64,000 nt of DNA from Sinonovacula constricta (lineage: Eukaryota > Mollusca > Bivalvia > Cardiida > Solecurtidae), in assembly GCA_007844125.1 (NCBI GenBank), contig CM017562.1, positions 58,783,029 through 58,847,028 of the forward strand, written 5' to 3'. Numbering within the stretch: the first letter of the stretch is position 1; every line of letters begins with the position of its first letter. A program made the translations under genes and the position numbers. The notes under the pieces are model-generated. The model was not told the origin of the DNA, ran no database searches, and saw only the letters and a program-made list of their open reading frames with translations. Shown in pieces: positions 52,101 through 63,234 of this stretch.

Positions 52101-53776
52101 CGTCCGACTTGTACCAAGAAAGATCCAGTCACTCTTGCAGTTGCCCCTGGCAACAAGGCTCGTCTACATTGTCGACTGACTGGCTTTCCTAGCAACATCT
52201 CTGTCACCTGGCAACACCAAGGAACCAACGAACTTCTTCAACCAGTGACGTCTCATATTACGCTGGACGACGATAATCACGTCACTGCAGTTGTAGACAT
52301 CGAAATAAGGTATGTTAAGCTTTATGCTTTTGTTATGTGTCAGCAACTTTTGTGTTCCAATTTGTACATTTGATTTAACTTTGTCGCACGCCTTTTCAAA
52401 GACAAAAAATAAATTGGCCTAAATCAAACTAAATTTTAACGTACACAAGACTATTATATCAATTAATTTGCTTTCCACTCTACTGTTTATTAAATAAAAT
52501 GTTTGAATTTGCAGCTCTTCAGATTACGGCGACGTGCTGTGTTACGGCGAGAATATGGCCGGTGCATCAACGGCTCCGTGTATCTTCCACGTCGTTAGAC
52601 CTGGTAAGTAGTCCCTCTCACTATCTTCATTCTTATCACCATTTGCAATAATTACAATTTTCTCTCTCGGGTGACAGCGTACATTTTACCCTCCACAACA
52701 TGCTAACTTTTTCAAGGCAGTGTTATTGGCGAGATATCCTAAATACTTAAATTGATTTTGTATTGCCACATTTGCAAATATCTGCAAAACGACGATCTTA
52801 TGGTTTCTGAAAATTCCTATTATTGTAAGAACTGTGCGAATATATGGGAAGTTTTACGACGCATCAAATGTTCCAAAATTATAACAATCGGCTATTTTCT
52901 CAGGTCCCCCTGAACGTCCAACCGACTGTCAGACTCGAATATCCGGTAGGCTGGCTACGGTTTTCTGTACATCCGGGTTTGACGGGGGCTCCCAGCAAAG
53001 CTTCCTCCTCGAACAGTTCGACGGAACGAAGTTCGAGTCGGTGATGAACCATTCATCACCCCAGTTCTCATTTACGTTGTCGAGCAACACAAGTGTTCGA
53101 ATCTGCGCAGTGAATGATCAATTTCCCAACACAGTGATGTGTTCTCTATCAGTGTTTATACAGTACAAACTGGAAGGTAAATAAGTTTGTGCCGATAAAA
53201 TCTTAACTTCAAAACCACCATTTAAATATGGTGTGATAAGATGTGATTCTAAATTATTTATAGTATATATGTCTATGTATCCTTTCTATATGATTTGTTC
53301 CATGGAACATAATACATCACATATATCTGTTCACAGACCCCACTCACGATGAGCCTATACTGGCGAAGCAAACTTCTACATCAGTGTACATAGCAGGGGG
53401 CTGTACTGCGTTTGGTGGACTAGTCATTGTATCTGGAATAGTTGTCGTTCTGCTACGAAAGAACAATAAGGTTTGTTTTCGGGTTGATAATGCTCACTTC
53501 CCACAATTGACTAACAATGGCGTTATCTCAACGTCATACACAGCACGTAGTGACGCATCTTCTCTTGCACGTTCTTCTAACAAATCAACGTCTTCTGACA
53601 AATCGCGTGGTGTTAAAGTAATGGCGGAAGAGGTGTTTTCAGAGAGAAAATTCAACTCACGCCGATTTTGGACGGACGGCAAACGCTGTGGCATCCTGTT
53701 CGACTTAAACCTGCACAGCTACGACACTGTCGGTGATAACAGCCACGAGGATACTAACAAAGCAGTTATTGTATAA
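49120..53776 (+). CDS. IgSF type I membrane receptor, 5 Ig + FN3-like + TM (short-tail isoform)
   Basis: Ten coding exons: 49120-49453, 49686-49808, 50063-50251, 50525-50839, 51191-51395, 51743-51825, 52099-52309, 52515-52603, 52904-53176, 53337-53776. All junctions are GT-AG, phases agree, and the product is 753 residues. A signal peptide (about 1-19) is followed by Ig1 (Cys35-Cys94). Ig2 (exons 2-3), Ig3 (exon 4), Ig4 (exons 5-6) and Ig5 (exons 7-8) each have a Cys pair and core Trp. Exon 9 has CTSGFDGG...VRICAVND, resembling the membrane-proximal FN3 of nephrin-like proteins. TM is about 624-647. The short tail has a YDTV motif (53720-53731) and ends AVIV. A poly(A) signal at 54026-54031 supports this end. 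It is probably an adhesion or recognition receptor; the exact family is not identified. Confidence 0.85.
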
Positions 53777-54251
53777 TCACTCTCTACATGTTAATATCAC
53801 ATGTTTGTATTGTTGGCCACTCGCATATCTATTTATATATGTTTGCACAAAACGTCAATTAACGATAGAGAAATATAACTACAGCCAGGTTTTTAATTAT
53901 GATGTAATAATATAGTTTGCATGGCATATGTATTCACTGCATGTTTGCATGTAATAGGCTCCATATTCATATACCCAATATGTTATGTTGGCCTAACAGT
54001 ATTCTGTTTTATACATGTCTGTGTAAATAAAGCACTTTGTTATAACGTCATGTCTTCTATGCTATATTCACCATTAATACTATTCTTTATTGTTTGGTCT
54101 AGTATTGTTTGTTATGAATATTTGATTGACTTAAAATTGCAATTACGGAGATGAGAACAAGTGATTTAAGACTGGTATTGAGTTAAGACGGCATCTTTTT
54201 GTTTTTCATTTAGATTAATATCTGATGCCTAATGATCAGCTGCGTTCGACT

Positions 54252-54263
54252 GCTAAAATAGTA

Positions 54264-54295
<32 letters not shown>

Positions 54296-54312
54296 AATGA
54301 TGATGATGATAA
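54252..54312 (+). repeat. GAT/ATG microsatellite in the IgSF tail intron
   Basis: A run of about 20 TGA/GAT triplets with two AATGA interruptions, about 35 bases upstream of the 54345 acceptor. Length changes here could affect recognition of that acceptor. Confidence 0.9.
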
Positions 54313-54345
54313 TCATTGTTCTATAAATTTTAATTGAAATTACAG

Positions 54346-56058
54346 GATATCGCGGGAATTTGTAAAACGAAAAAACAAGACGTAGAAGCAGGCTCTACAG
54401 TAAAGATGAACAGTAAGTAACATTACTTTTATACTGGAGAACCAGACATTTGGTTGTCTTTCTGCAAGTATTTTGTTAGTAAATGAAATATTTTTTGTGG
54501 AATACCTTTGTACATAATTATATTATCAAAACCATAACAATAAACTAAAACAATCAACTATGAAACAAGATGACAACGGGTGTATTTTATTTTAATTATG
54601 TTTTTGTTCAAATTAAATTTCCTTTTTTTTCCAGAACCATTTAAGCATCTTATGACGATGGTGAACTCGGTCCGCGAACAAACATTAGTGGCTATACAAA
54701 CACCTGCTCGTCAACTCGACCAACCAGTTACCATGGACACCAACAATGACGTCACAGTTCCGTTTGTAGATATCGTGTTGCTAGCTAGTACTCCGTACGT
54801 TCCTGGCAGACGCACACAACACTGGAACGACGACAGCACCCTTTCCCCCGTCACAGCACCTCGAAATAACGGCATCGTCTCTTCCAACTCAACTTCGTCC
54901 GAATTTGCTCCAGCTCTAGACTTGCTTAACCACAGTCACATCCTAGGATTGTCGAGCACTGGACAGGGAATCTGCGCTATAGAAAACACTAACGAGGACA
55001 TGGTTAAAATTAAGGTAGTTGATGGAACAATGAATAATACCTTTCCCTCTTCTGATGTGCAAGATCAGACGATCGTGCCCAAACCAAACCAGCACGGCGG
55101 AACAACTGCAGCAACTCAGGAAGTTGATTACAGTGCAGCTGATATCGCAGACGTATTGGATCATTCTAAAGCCAACGAGATAGAGAACAATTACACATGG
55201 CAGCAGCTACACGAAGACTTTGATCGCAGTGATCAAAAGAGTATTATGACTCTTGACAAGGACTACACGTTTGGAGACATTGCTAGCGTGCTGGATGATC
55301 TAGGGGACACCATGGCTCATCCAATGTGCAGCAGGCTGCACATGACAAGCTGTGTCATCGATGGCACCCGTCTCTCATTTGAAGCTGATTTTAGCGAAAG
55401 TGCAACAGACAGCGTGTCCCAAGATGAAGGTAATTCAAGGCAACCACGTCGACAACAGATGAGGAAATCATGCAGTCTTCCATTCCGATTTAAAAGTCCT
55501 AACACGAACTGCTTAAAGGCATGTAAGTCAGGTTTCATCAAAAGTGCAGACTTTTGCAACAATTCACGCTCATGTGTTAATATTGTCAGAGCTAACGACA
55601 AACATTTGAAAGTTACATCAACACCAAATAGTTTTGTGTCCGACAAATGTTCTACTTCATCAAGAAGCCACATGGATTCGACATGCGATTTGTCAACGAT
55701 CAGTAACAATAACACGGCCATGTTATTTGATATAGACAGGTTTACCCTCACTGTAACATCCGACACTACAAATGAGTTTGAAAACACCCCTGTACTTTCA
55801 GAAGAGGAGACAGTTATTGACACTACGCTAAGAACAGAATTATTGCTGGCTGTTTTGTCACCAACCTCATGCAAAAGAAATAGTCTTAGCTTATCCAGCG
55901 AGAAAAAATCCCCGGTCAGGAACGAGAGCTTTATCCGAGCGGTTTCCTTTGACGGTGGTCAAGCTGATGATTGTGAAGACCATGCCGATAACAAAGAGTC
56001 TGCAGTTGCTTCACCAGGAATGCTTAAAACTTGTGAATCATCCGATAATATTTTGTAA
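54346..56058 (+). CDS. Alternative long cytoplasmic tail of the IgSF receptor (two exons)
   Basis: Exons 54346-54412 and 54635-56058 have good acceptors (AATTACAG, TTTTCCAG) and a GTAAGT donor. Joined to a donor inside the last short-isoform exon (AATAAG|GTTTGT, 53470/53471) they stay in frame (phases 0 and 1). The full-length product is then 1,148 residues, with a tail of about 500 residues. Sequence after the TM reads RKNNK, DIAGICKTKKQDVEAG, KPFKHLMTMVN. The tail is Ser/Thr/Asp-rich and low in hydrophobics, with no catalytic domain. It contains two related motifs, DYSAADIADVLD and DYTFGDIASVLD (from 55126 and 55261), and ends SSDNIL. It may alternatively be the only true 3' end, with the short tail being a retained intron. 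Confidence 0.75.
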
Positions 56059-58096
56059 GCAGAACATACGCTGGAGTATTTCTTTGGCAAAGGTGCTTGG
56101 GGAAATCAAAGATCTATTTGTATATATAGGTCGGAGAAAATGAACGGAGACAGACGTCAACATGAAATGTGTACATAAAAAGTTCGCATATGAAGACAAT
56201 GTATGTGGAATGAATGCCATACATATTCTTGTGCATGCCATTGTATTGCTCGTGCATTTTGTCAATGTTTCTTGATTAATATTGTTAACGTTGTATTAAC
56301 TTTGGTGCTAAACAAAAACCGTGCATATGCTATGTTTAAACTTTAACCTGTCATATTAGCGTATTTCTAAATTGTCAGTGCTTTATGTGTGATTGTTTCA
56401 TAAACTGTTTGATATTTACTTTAGTTGTCGTCTTTATTTGGTCCACATGTGACAACTGGGAGATTAGCTTATTACATGTTTAACAAGTATTCTCAGTGTA
56501 GTTACGGTAATAAGATATGAGAGCCAATTTATTGCTTTAACAAAATGGCTTTAATATTTGTTGCGTTCTTCACTAATCAAATCGGAAAAGATCGTATCAT
56601 GAAAGGGTTATAGAAATCAAGGAACAACTTGTACATGTCAACCCACGGAGGTTCACGTGCATGAGGCCAGCTCACACATATTCTCAATTGTATACTTCAA
56701 AATTATAGTAACCATAGCCCTTAACGTTTCTAAAATATGGAAAATTCTTTCAAATAAAGAATGTCTCAGAAAATTGCATTCAATGCTTTTATTGGCCCAA
56801 TTTTTGATAAATGGTCGATGTGTAATAATTTAATACAAAGTGGGTTGAGATGGCAGTGCTTATTACATTAGCCATAACGAACCGTTGTCTAATAAAGTTG
56901 CATCTTGTAATATTAAACTTTTAATTTTAAAACAAAGGGGGTTTCCTTCAGACAATGTTTTGAAAGGAAAGTCAGTTTATGCCGTGTTCTGGTGTTAAAA
57001 TGGACATTGCACACAAATTTCGCTTCATGTTGATCAAAATTGACGAAAGCAGTATTACATTAAAAGATTAATCTACACTATGATGATATATACACTTAAA
57101 ATATATCGAGAAAAAAAACGTAATTACGTTTATGCTTTTGATCGTTACCGATGGCCATTCAGCAGTTATTTTGGACCAGCGTGGAAAGTGGATGATTTAC
57201 GCAATCGGATCTCCTCTGGTAATTAAAAATGACAATGGGCAGGCATTAAACACATTTTACTATTGTTTTTAAGGCAGAGGGTTAAATTCTTTTAAATAAT
57301 TAGCCGTAACGTTAGCCGTAACGTTATTTATAACTATTTATTGTAATAAAGAATAACGAAATAACTGTTTAATTTAAGTCATGCACTTTTAATTATACTT
57401 ATTACTATCTTTACTTGGTGATATATTTCAATATTTTATGTGTGAGTCACAAATTTGATTTGTTGTTATTTGAGTCCAAGTAAATGATTTATTTATGGAC
57501 TTTTTAACAATTATTTAATAATAATAATAAAATTTAATATTGGTCGGTTTTGTCATGCATGCATTTATTACCTGAAAATAAATGTACATTTCTGCAGCTT
57601 GAACTTTAGTTGAAAAGCCGTAGAGCGATAGATTTATTGTTCAAAATGATGATAATTTAGAAAATAAATGTACTGTTTCAGCCAATTATTGCTCAAGTGA
57701 CTTGCCTTAATCGTTCTTTTACGTATAGGAATAACGTCTTTGTTCACTGCAGGTTTTCAACTATACTGGTTCCGCTAAACATGGCAGCTTTCTTACAGAT
57801 ATCACAACAATTGTTAACTTTGGTCAACTGAATACAATTGTTTACATGTTATAAGACCAACAAATCGAAACATTTTATTGACACAAAATAGTTGAAATGA
57901 AATAAACGTGGCTGATACACAAGTACATGACCAAAACGTAATCACAGTGCTAACTGACAAAATATATTTAAAAGCTAGATTTGGAATTCCGGTCCAATTT
58001 TGTTCGACTTTACAAAGCATACATTTGAATTGATCTACACGAAATCTAATCTATTCTATACAACTAACTAACTTATAAGTAAGTCTACAAACACAA
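56059..58096. other. 3' UTR of the IgSF gene and convergent intergenic DNA
   Basis: An AATAAA at 56753-56758 may end the long IgSF transcript. On the minus strand, TTTATT at 57874-57879 (AATAAA when read for the transporter) lies about 220 bases past the transporter stop. The two genes are convergent. A tandem duplication of GCCGTAACGTT occurs at about 57302-57324. No other gene was seen. Confidence 0.55.
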
Positions 58097-61000
58097 TCAC
58101 TTTGGTAATTTCGGAGCTACTGGTATATGAGTCTTGTAGGGGTCCGTAGGGAGGCCATGTACAGCTTGCGACAGCGCATGCGCGGAGTAGAATATCCCAA
58201 TCCCACCAAATATGAAGCCAAGAATGATGATACCAATGTCAACGACTTTCTGGTACCACTTAAGTCTATACCAGCGGATGTGCAGGTGGAAGTAGCATGG
58301 CCATACAAAGGACAACATTGTTCCGGTAAAACTTCCAATCAGCGACATCAAAATTGCGAAGTACGGAATGCCAATGGCGAGGAACATCGTGATGAGAACT
58401 AGACCAAACCTCAGTGCTATTGCCCAGACGGTGAGTTGCTTTCCCTCGTCGATACACGACGGGAATAAAGTGAGAGTCCTGCCCTGAAACCAAGCGGTTT
58501 CAATTAGCTCCGCGGCTGCAAAGTATGGAAGCGGGTATGATAATAGAGCTTTGACGACAAGGATGAGGTTTACAATGATCTTGAAGCTTTGCGTAGGAAG
58601 ATTGTTTGTGATGACTTCTTGCGTGTTTATACCCCATGTTAAGAAACCTATATAAGAAAATGCTGCCTTGAAAATAGCAGCCGCTACATGAGTTGCATTC
58701 ATCATACAATGAAACTTCTTCCTGTTCACAAGATTGCCTTCCAGTGTTGGCAAAAATATTTGTGACGTGTAACTAAACACAATGATTCCAAGTGAAATCG
58801 GGAAAGTCCAGATGTCAATTCGAATCTGTACCTCTGACCATTTCCATGTCGCCGCCTTGGTGAAGCAGTAGATGATGATAATGGCATTGATGGCCATATG
58901 GGCGACGGTGCACCAGAAGCTGAGCCAGGACACGCTCCTAAGGGTGTGCAGGAAGGCGCAAGGTAGCAGGAAGAACGTACTCAGTACAATCCAGCTGGAT
59001 AGATCGATAAGTCCCGGGAAGCTGCCGTCCAGAAGGTCTCCGCAGAGCAACACATACAAAATACAGGTCATGAGCAGCTCGATGATCTGTGCACAGTTGA
59101 CCATCTTGCCGCCAATAGTTTTGCCCATGACAGTTTCGGCGATGTCAACGTAGCTATTGCGCACGCGCACCGACTTGCCTTGCTCGTCCTGCTCATACAA
59201 ACACTGGACGAGTATCTTGCCAGTGTAGCAACAGATCCAAGCAACGAGCACCATAGCAACGAGCGCCCAGTAGCCACCTTGCAGGACCGCGTACGGAAAA
59301 CTTACTATGAACATCCCCTAGAAAAACATATAGCTTGTGTTTATAAATAAGATTATGTACCTAATAATGACTTAGAATATAATGTAACATATTAGATTTT
59401 TTATAATTATGTTATACCATCTTTGAACAGAAGTTAGAAGTTTTATGTAACAATGTAAATTAATTGCCAATTTAAAACATGTATACTTGCGTAAACAATA
59501 TTAAAGAGGTATAATTAGCGAGATATTAATCTATTTATATATGATAAGATAAAAGGAGTATTTCAATGAACCATATAAGTCACTTTTAGCTTGAAAAACT
59601 ACAAAGAAGCGAAATCATTTCTGCAGGGAACAAAACGTTGTCAACTAAACAATAAAATCGCGCCAAAGTGTCCATGGGCAATTGCAAGTATGTCATAATT
59701 AGTCTTAGTTTCACAATTTTATAAATATTGTTATACAATGTAATCATAAAAGGTTCATTTTAAATAACTGTAGAAGTGATTTTGATCGAACATGTGTTTT
59801 TTGTTTTAAAAAATACTACAGGTTAAATTAAAATAAACAATAATAAATTCAAATAGTATAAATAGTATTTAACCACGAAATCACAGTCTGTCTATGCATT
59901 TTTAAACACGTAGTCGTTACTTGTTCATATAAGACACACAAAACAAATACATGTAAATGATTTCATCAAGAACATTCTTGTCATTCTCAAGTGTGTGACT
60001 TTAATAGGTTAAATTGTGTACGAACTATCATTATGTTAATGAATGCATACTGAAAATGGATTTTAACAGTTACATGTCCCGATCTTAATTCACCATAAAA
60101 AGAACACATTGTAGCATTTATAATAATATTATTATAGTGTTCTATTTATTTTGTTTCTTCTTAAAAAACACTATATAAACGATAAACAAAAAACGTGAGA
60201 ACAATGAACAAGTAAGCTCTTACACATATCAAATGCTTATTTTCATATTGCAGGACTGCACTCACAATGGTTACAAGTTTCTTCGATAAGAAAAAGTTTT
60301 GTTTCCTTTTTAAAATATATTATAATCTCAGTTTAGGTTGTTGTTGTTTTTTCACGCCATGTTAAAAAGCTTTTAAAGGCGTACCGCGCAATGAAAGCTT
60401 GGCGAATGCATCAGCAATAAGTTGTTTGATTTGATCAGACTGCACTTATTATTGTAACGCAGGCCGGCGCTCCCCAACGGTCACCCATCCGTACACCGGC
60501 CACGGTAACCGTTGCTTAACCGCGCAAATCGGGAAGCCGCTGAAACCGCGTCGCTAAAGAGTTAACCCAGCAGCGAGGCTGGTTTGAAGCGCTTATATTT
60601 CTACCCCTGCGGTCGTTACATTACTCCCCCCTCCGAGAAGTCTCGTCCCGAGACATGGCCTGGGAAGTTCCGTGGGCACGCAACTCCAGTCCGGCAGTTG
60701 ACTATCCCACCGCTGCCACCAATGTAACGCAGGCCGGCGCTCCCCAACGGTCACCCATCCGTAAACCGACCACGGTAACCGTTGCTTAACCGCGCACATC
60801 GGGAAGCCGCTTAAACCACGTCGCTAAAGAGTTAACCCAGCAGCGAGGCTGGTTTGAAGCGCTTATATTTCTACCCCTGCGGTCGTTACATTATCATACA
60901 TTTCTGCGCGAACATTTTGAAAGATATATACATGTGTAATATTTCTTAGGTCTTCATTTTTTTTAGAATTTAAACGTCATGGTTCTGCGTCTCTATTAAA

Positions 61001-61640
61001 GAATGTTGTTTTTAAAAAGAACTATCCAAGAGTAGATTAGGTAATATAAATAAATGGGTAATATAAATAAATGTTTTGATAGCGTGCTGTAAAGATTTCC
61101 CGCGTTAACGCGGATGTTGATGACTTCGTACCACTTTAGAGTCGTCAACGTACATGAACATGACGTGTCGAATTCAGACTTTTCGTGCGGCATTGGTAAA
61201 CGGCACTTATTTTTTCTAAATATTTACGCGTTAGTAAAAAAAACAATGAAGTCAACTTATATGCTACTATGCTGAATTTGTTTACTTTTCGTATGTTTTA
61301 TTATTCTGATGTACGGCGACATTGATGCTCTGAACTAACTTTTCTTGTGCGTATATATATAAAATGGTTATTTATTTATTTATTGATTGTAAAGATAGTT
61401 TACCTGAATGGCGTTGGTGACGTTCCAACCTGCCTGCCATTCCGTTATGCGGTCAGGACTGGTGTCTTGGTCCGCGGAATTGGTCCCTTGCACGTGACCG
61501 TCTGCCGCCTGCCAATCAGACGCCGACTGGAGCTCCCTATCGTCCTCGAATCGTTCGTACCTGGCGAAGTGTAGGCGCTCCCCATCCGAATCTTCACCCG
61601 CACAAGGACATCTAGACCGGATATAGTCCAACACGTACAT
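58097..61640 (-). CDS. VGAT: Vesicular inhibitory amino acid transporter (VGAT / SLC32A1 / UNC-47)
   Basis: Exon 1 is 61640-61404 (79 residues) and exon 2 is 59317-58097 (406 residues). The phase-0 junction is CAG|GTAAAC to TTTCTAG|GGG, total 485 residues. The start ATG is preceded two codons upstream by an in-frame TGA. The acidic hydrophilic N-terminus ends in ITEWQAGWNVTNAIQ, the family signature leading into TM1 (FPYAVLQGGYW). Other landmarks are CCYTGKILVQCLYE, NCAQIIELLMTCILYVL, FPISLGIIVFSYTSQIFLP, FHCMMNATH, EVITNNLP and KALLSYPLPYFAA. Known role: proton-coupled loading of GABA and glycine into synaptic vesicles, amino acid/auxin permease family. It marks inhibitory neurons. The only coding intron holds a TRIM element. 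Confidence 0.95.
60453..60890 (-). mobile_element. TRIM (miniature LTR retrotransposon) in the VGAT intron
   Basis: Two 168-bp direct repeats (60453-60620 and 60723-60890) start TGTAACG and end CGTTACA. They differ at about five positions and enclose only 102 bp. Flanks are TTAT on both sides (60449-60452 and 60891-60894), a 4-bp TSD. On the minus strand the interior starts TTGGTGGCAGCGGTGGGATA, a likely primer-binding site, and ends GGAGGGGGGAGTAA, a polypurine tract next to the 3' LTR. The element therefore runs in the same orientation as the transporter gene. There is no coding region, so it needed enzymes from an autonomous LTR element, probably Gypsy-type given the TSD length. It is GC-rich in AT-rich DNA. 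Confidence 0.88.
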
Positions 61641-62746
61641 GTTTCACAATGTCCGGGACTTAAATGACGCTATTTATGATAATCTAATCGCCCCGTCAGT
61701 GTTGGCTGACTGTTTTACGCTCTTTAATTGACGTGCTGATGAAATATATAAAAATCCTTCAAATTGTGATTAAAAACAAAACACTAACAACAACAAAAAA
61801 GAAAAGAAAAGTAAAAAAAAAAGATTTGTGAATTAGCACAATTCTCTTTATTAAGATTTAAAACACACACAATTTTAAGTTAGCAAGATGTCTTAATCAA
61901 AACACCAACCATTTTCCCTTTATTCATTATCCGTTTTAAAGCATTACTTACTGCCCAGCAAATTATTATAACAAGTCCGTAGAAAATCAGAATTAATATT
62001 TGGAATATTGTTATAAACAAACAAAATAAGAACAATGTATTTTGAATCACCATCACGTTTCCGCTTAATGTTTGACACAATTAGCCAAGTCACAATTTCG
62101 ACAAACTCAACTATCAAATCTGACGGAACACGCATCTAAGACCGGAATTCCTTGCACGGGCACGTAGCCGTGGGCAGTTACATTTGACATGGTATAATTC
62201 AATAGCGACTGTTAAGCAGCCACTCTAGTGACGTCGTCATGCTTGCAGTGGATTGGCAATCAGTTGTACCAAAAGCTCTGTCCATTCTAGAGAGGGCTTC
62301 CGTGGACCCAATGTCAGACCGCGTACTGCGATTGGTCACGAGTTGAAGTATACTCTACAACTAATGAACAGATACTCACTCTGATTGACAGAGAAATTGG
62401 CTGTGAATAAAATGTCTTAATTAAAAATAACTTGTAAAGTCACTACATAATTTTATCACTACATCATTTTGTCGATTATAAAGATAATAAGAGAAATAAA
62501 CAGCTTCTTAAAATTAAAATATTGAAACAGTGTTATGTTTGTTTTGAGATGAAAATATATGTTTGTGTTTTATTAACGTTTCATATGCATAATCAGTCTT
62601 CTTGAGACGAACACATATGATAAATATACTTACAATCTGTACTTACCCGTCTGACAAAGGTGTCCTTTATATATATATTATACCAGTCGGATGATGTTTA
62701 AAGGAGTTAACATTACGAGCTATTTTGTTAGTCAGCTGTGGTATCT
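61641..62746 (-). promoter_or_regulatory. Upstream region of VGAT with CRE and CCAAT-like sites (candidate promoter)
   Basis: About 0.6-0.7 kb upstream of the VGAT ATG is a less AT-rich island (about 62140-62345). It holds TGACGTC at 62229-62235, and ATTGG at 62252-62256 and 62331-62335, which read CCAAT on the minus strand. This is where a minus-strand promoter would be expected. No TATA box is convincing. The rest is AT-rich without genes. The assignment is inferred from position and motifs only. Confidence 0.4.
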
Positions 62747-62750
62747 TTAA

Positions 62751-63230
62751 AGGTGGTATCCGACAGTTTGTCTTCATCAATACACGTAAACCTGAATTGG
62801 GGGAATTGGGGCATAATTTCTGCAAAAAGTCAAGACCTAAGTCTAAGAAAAGACGATTTTGATCATAGTCTACATTGTACGACAGTGGAAATCGTGAACT
62901 AAATCACTTTACATGTCCATTCTTTCTAAAACTATAAATATGCATGATAGTGATTTCTGCTAAAAATAGACATCGACGTCAGAGCTGATTACCTGAATGA
63001 TTATATAAAGTTACGGGTCACGTGGTTTTCTTAAATCAAAAGCAGCTAACTGCGCAGCGTGGCTTAGGTAGGAAATACCTATTTGTAATGACGAGTGATG
63101 TGTTATGCTGCACTTTTCACATAGATGTAGGGCATCAATAATCAGCATTTTGCGTGATCTTTTCAGGCAACAATAATTTATTCTGTTCTTTGAGAGAGAA
63201 AAATCTGGTCCACACTGTCAGCAACCACCG
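62751..63230 (+). mobile_element. TTAA-type MITE, copy B (both ends present)
   Basis: 480 bp flanked by TTAA on both sides (62747-62750 and 63231-63234). The left end AGGTGGTATCCGACAGTTTG is the imperfect inverse of the right end (CACACTGTCAGCAACCACCG). The interior carries the same ordered landmarks as copies A and C (GGGGCATAATTTCT, ACGATTTTGATCA, CGTCAGAGC, GGTCACGTGGTTTTCTTAA, TTTGTAATGACGAGTG, TTTCACATAGATGTAGGGCATCA in two parts). It is non-coding. TTAA duplication is the piggyBac hallmark, so piggyBac-type mobilisation is inferred. Confidence 0.85.
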
Positions 63231-63234
63231 TTAA

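Noticed and set aside
60593..60799. 68-codon minus-strand frame
   Set aside because: It lies inside the TRIM element, spanning LTR and internal sequence.
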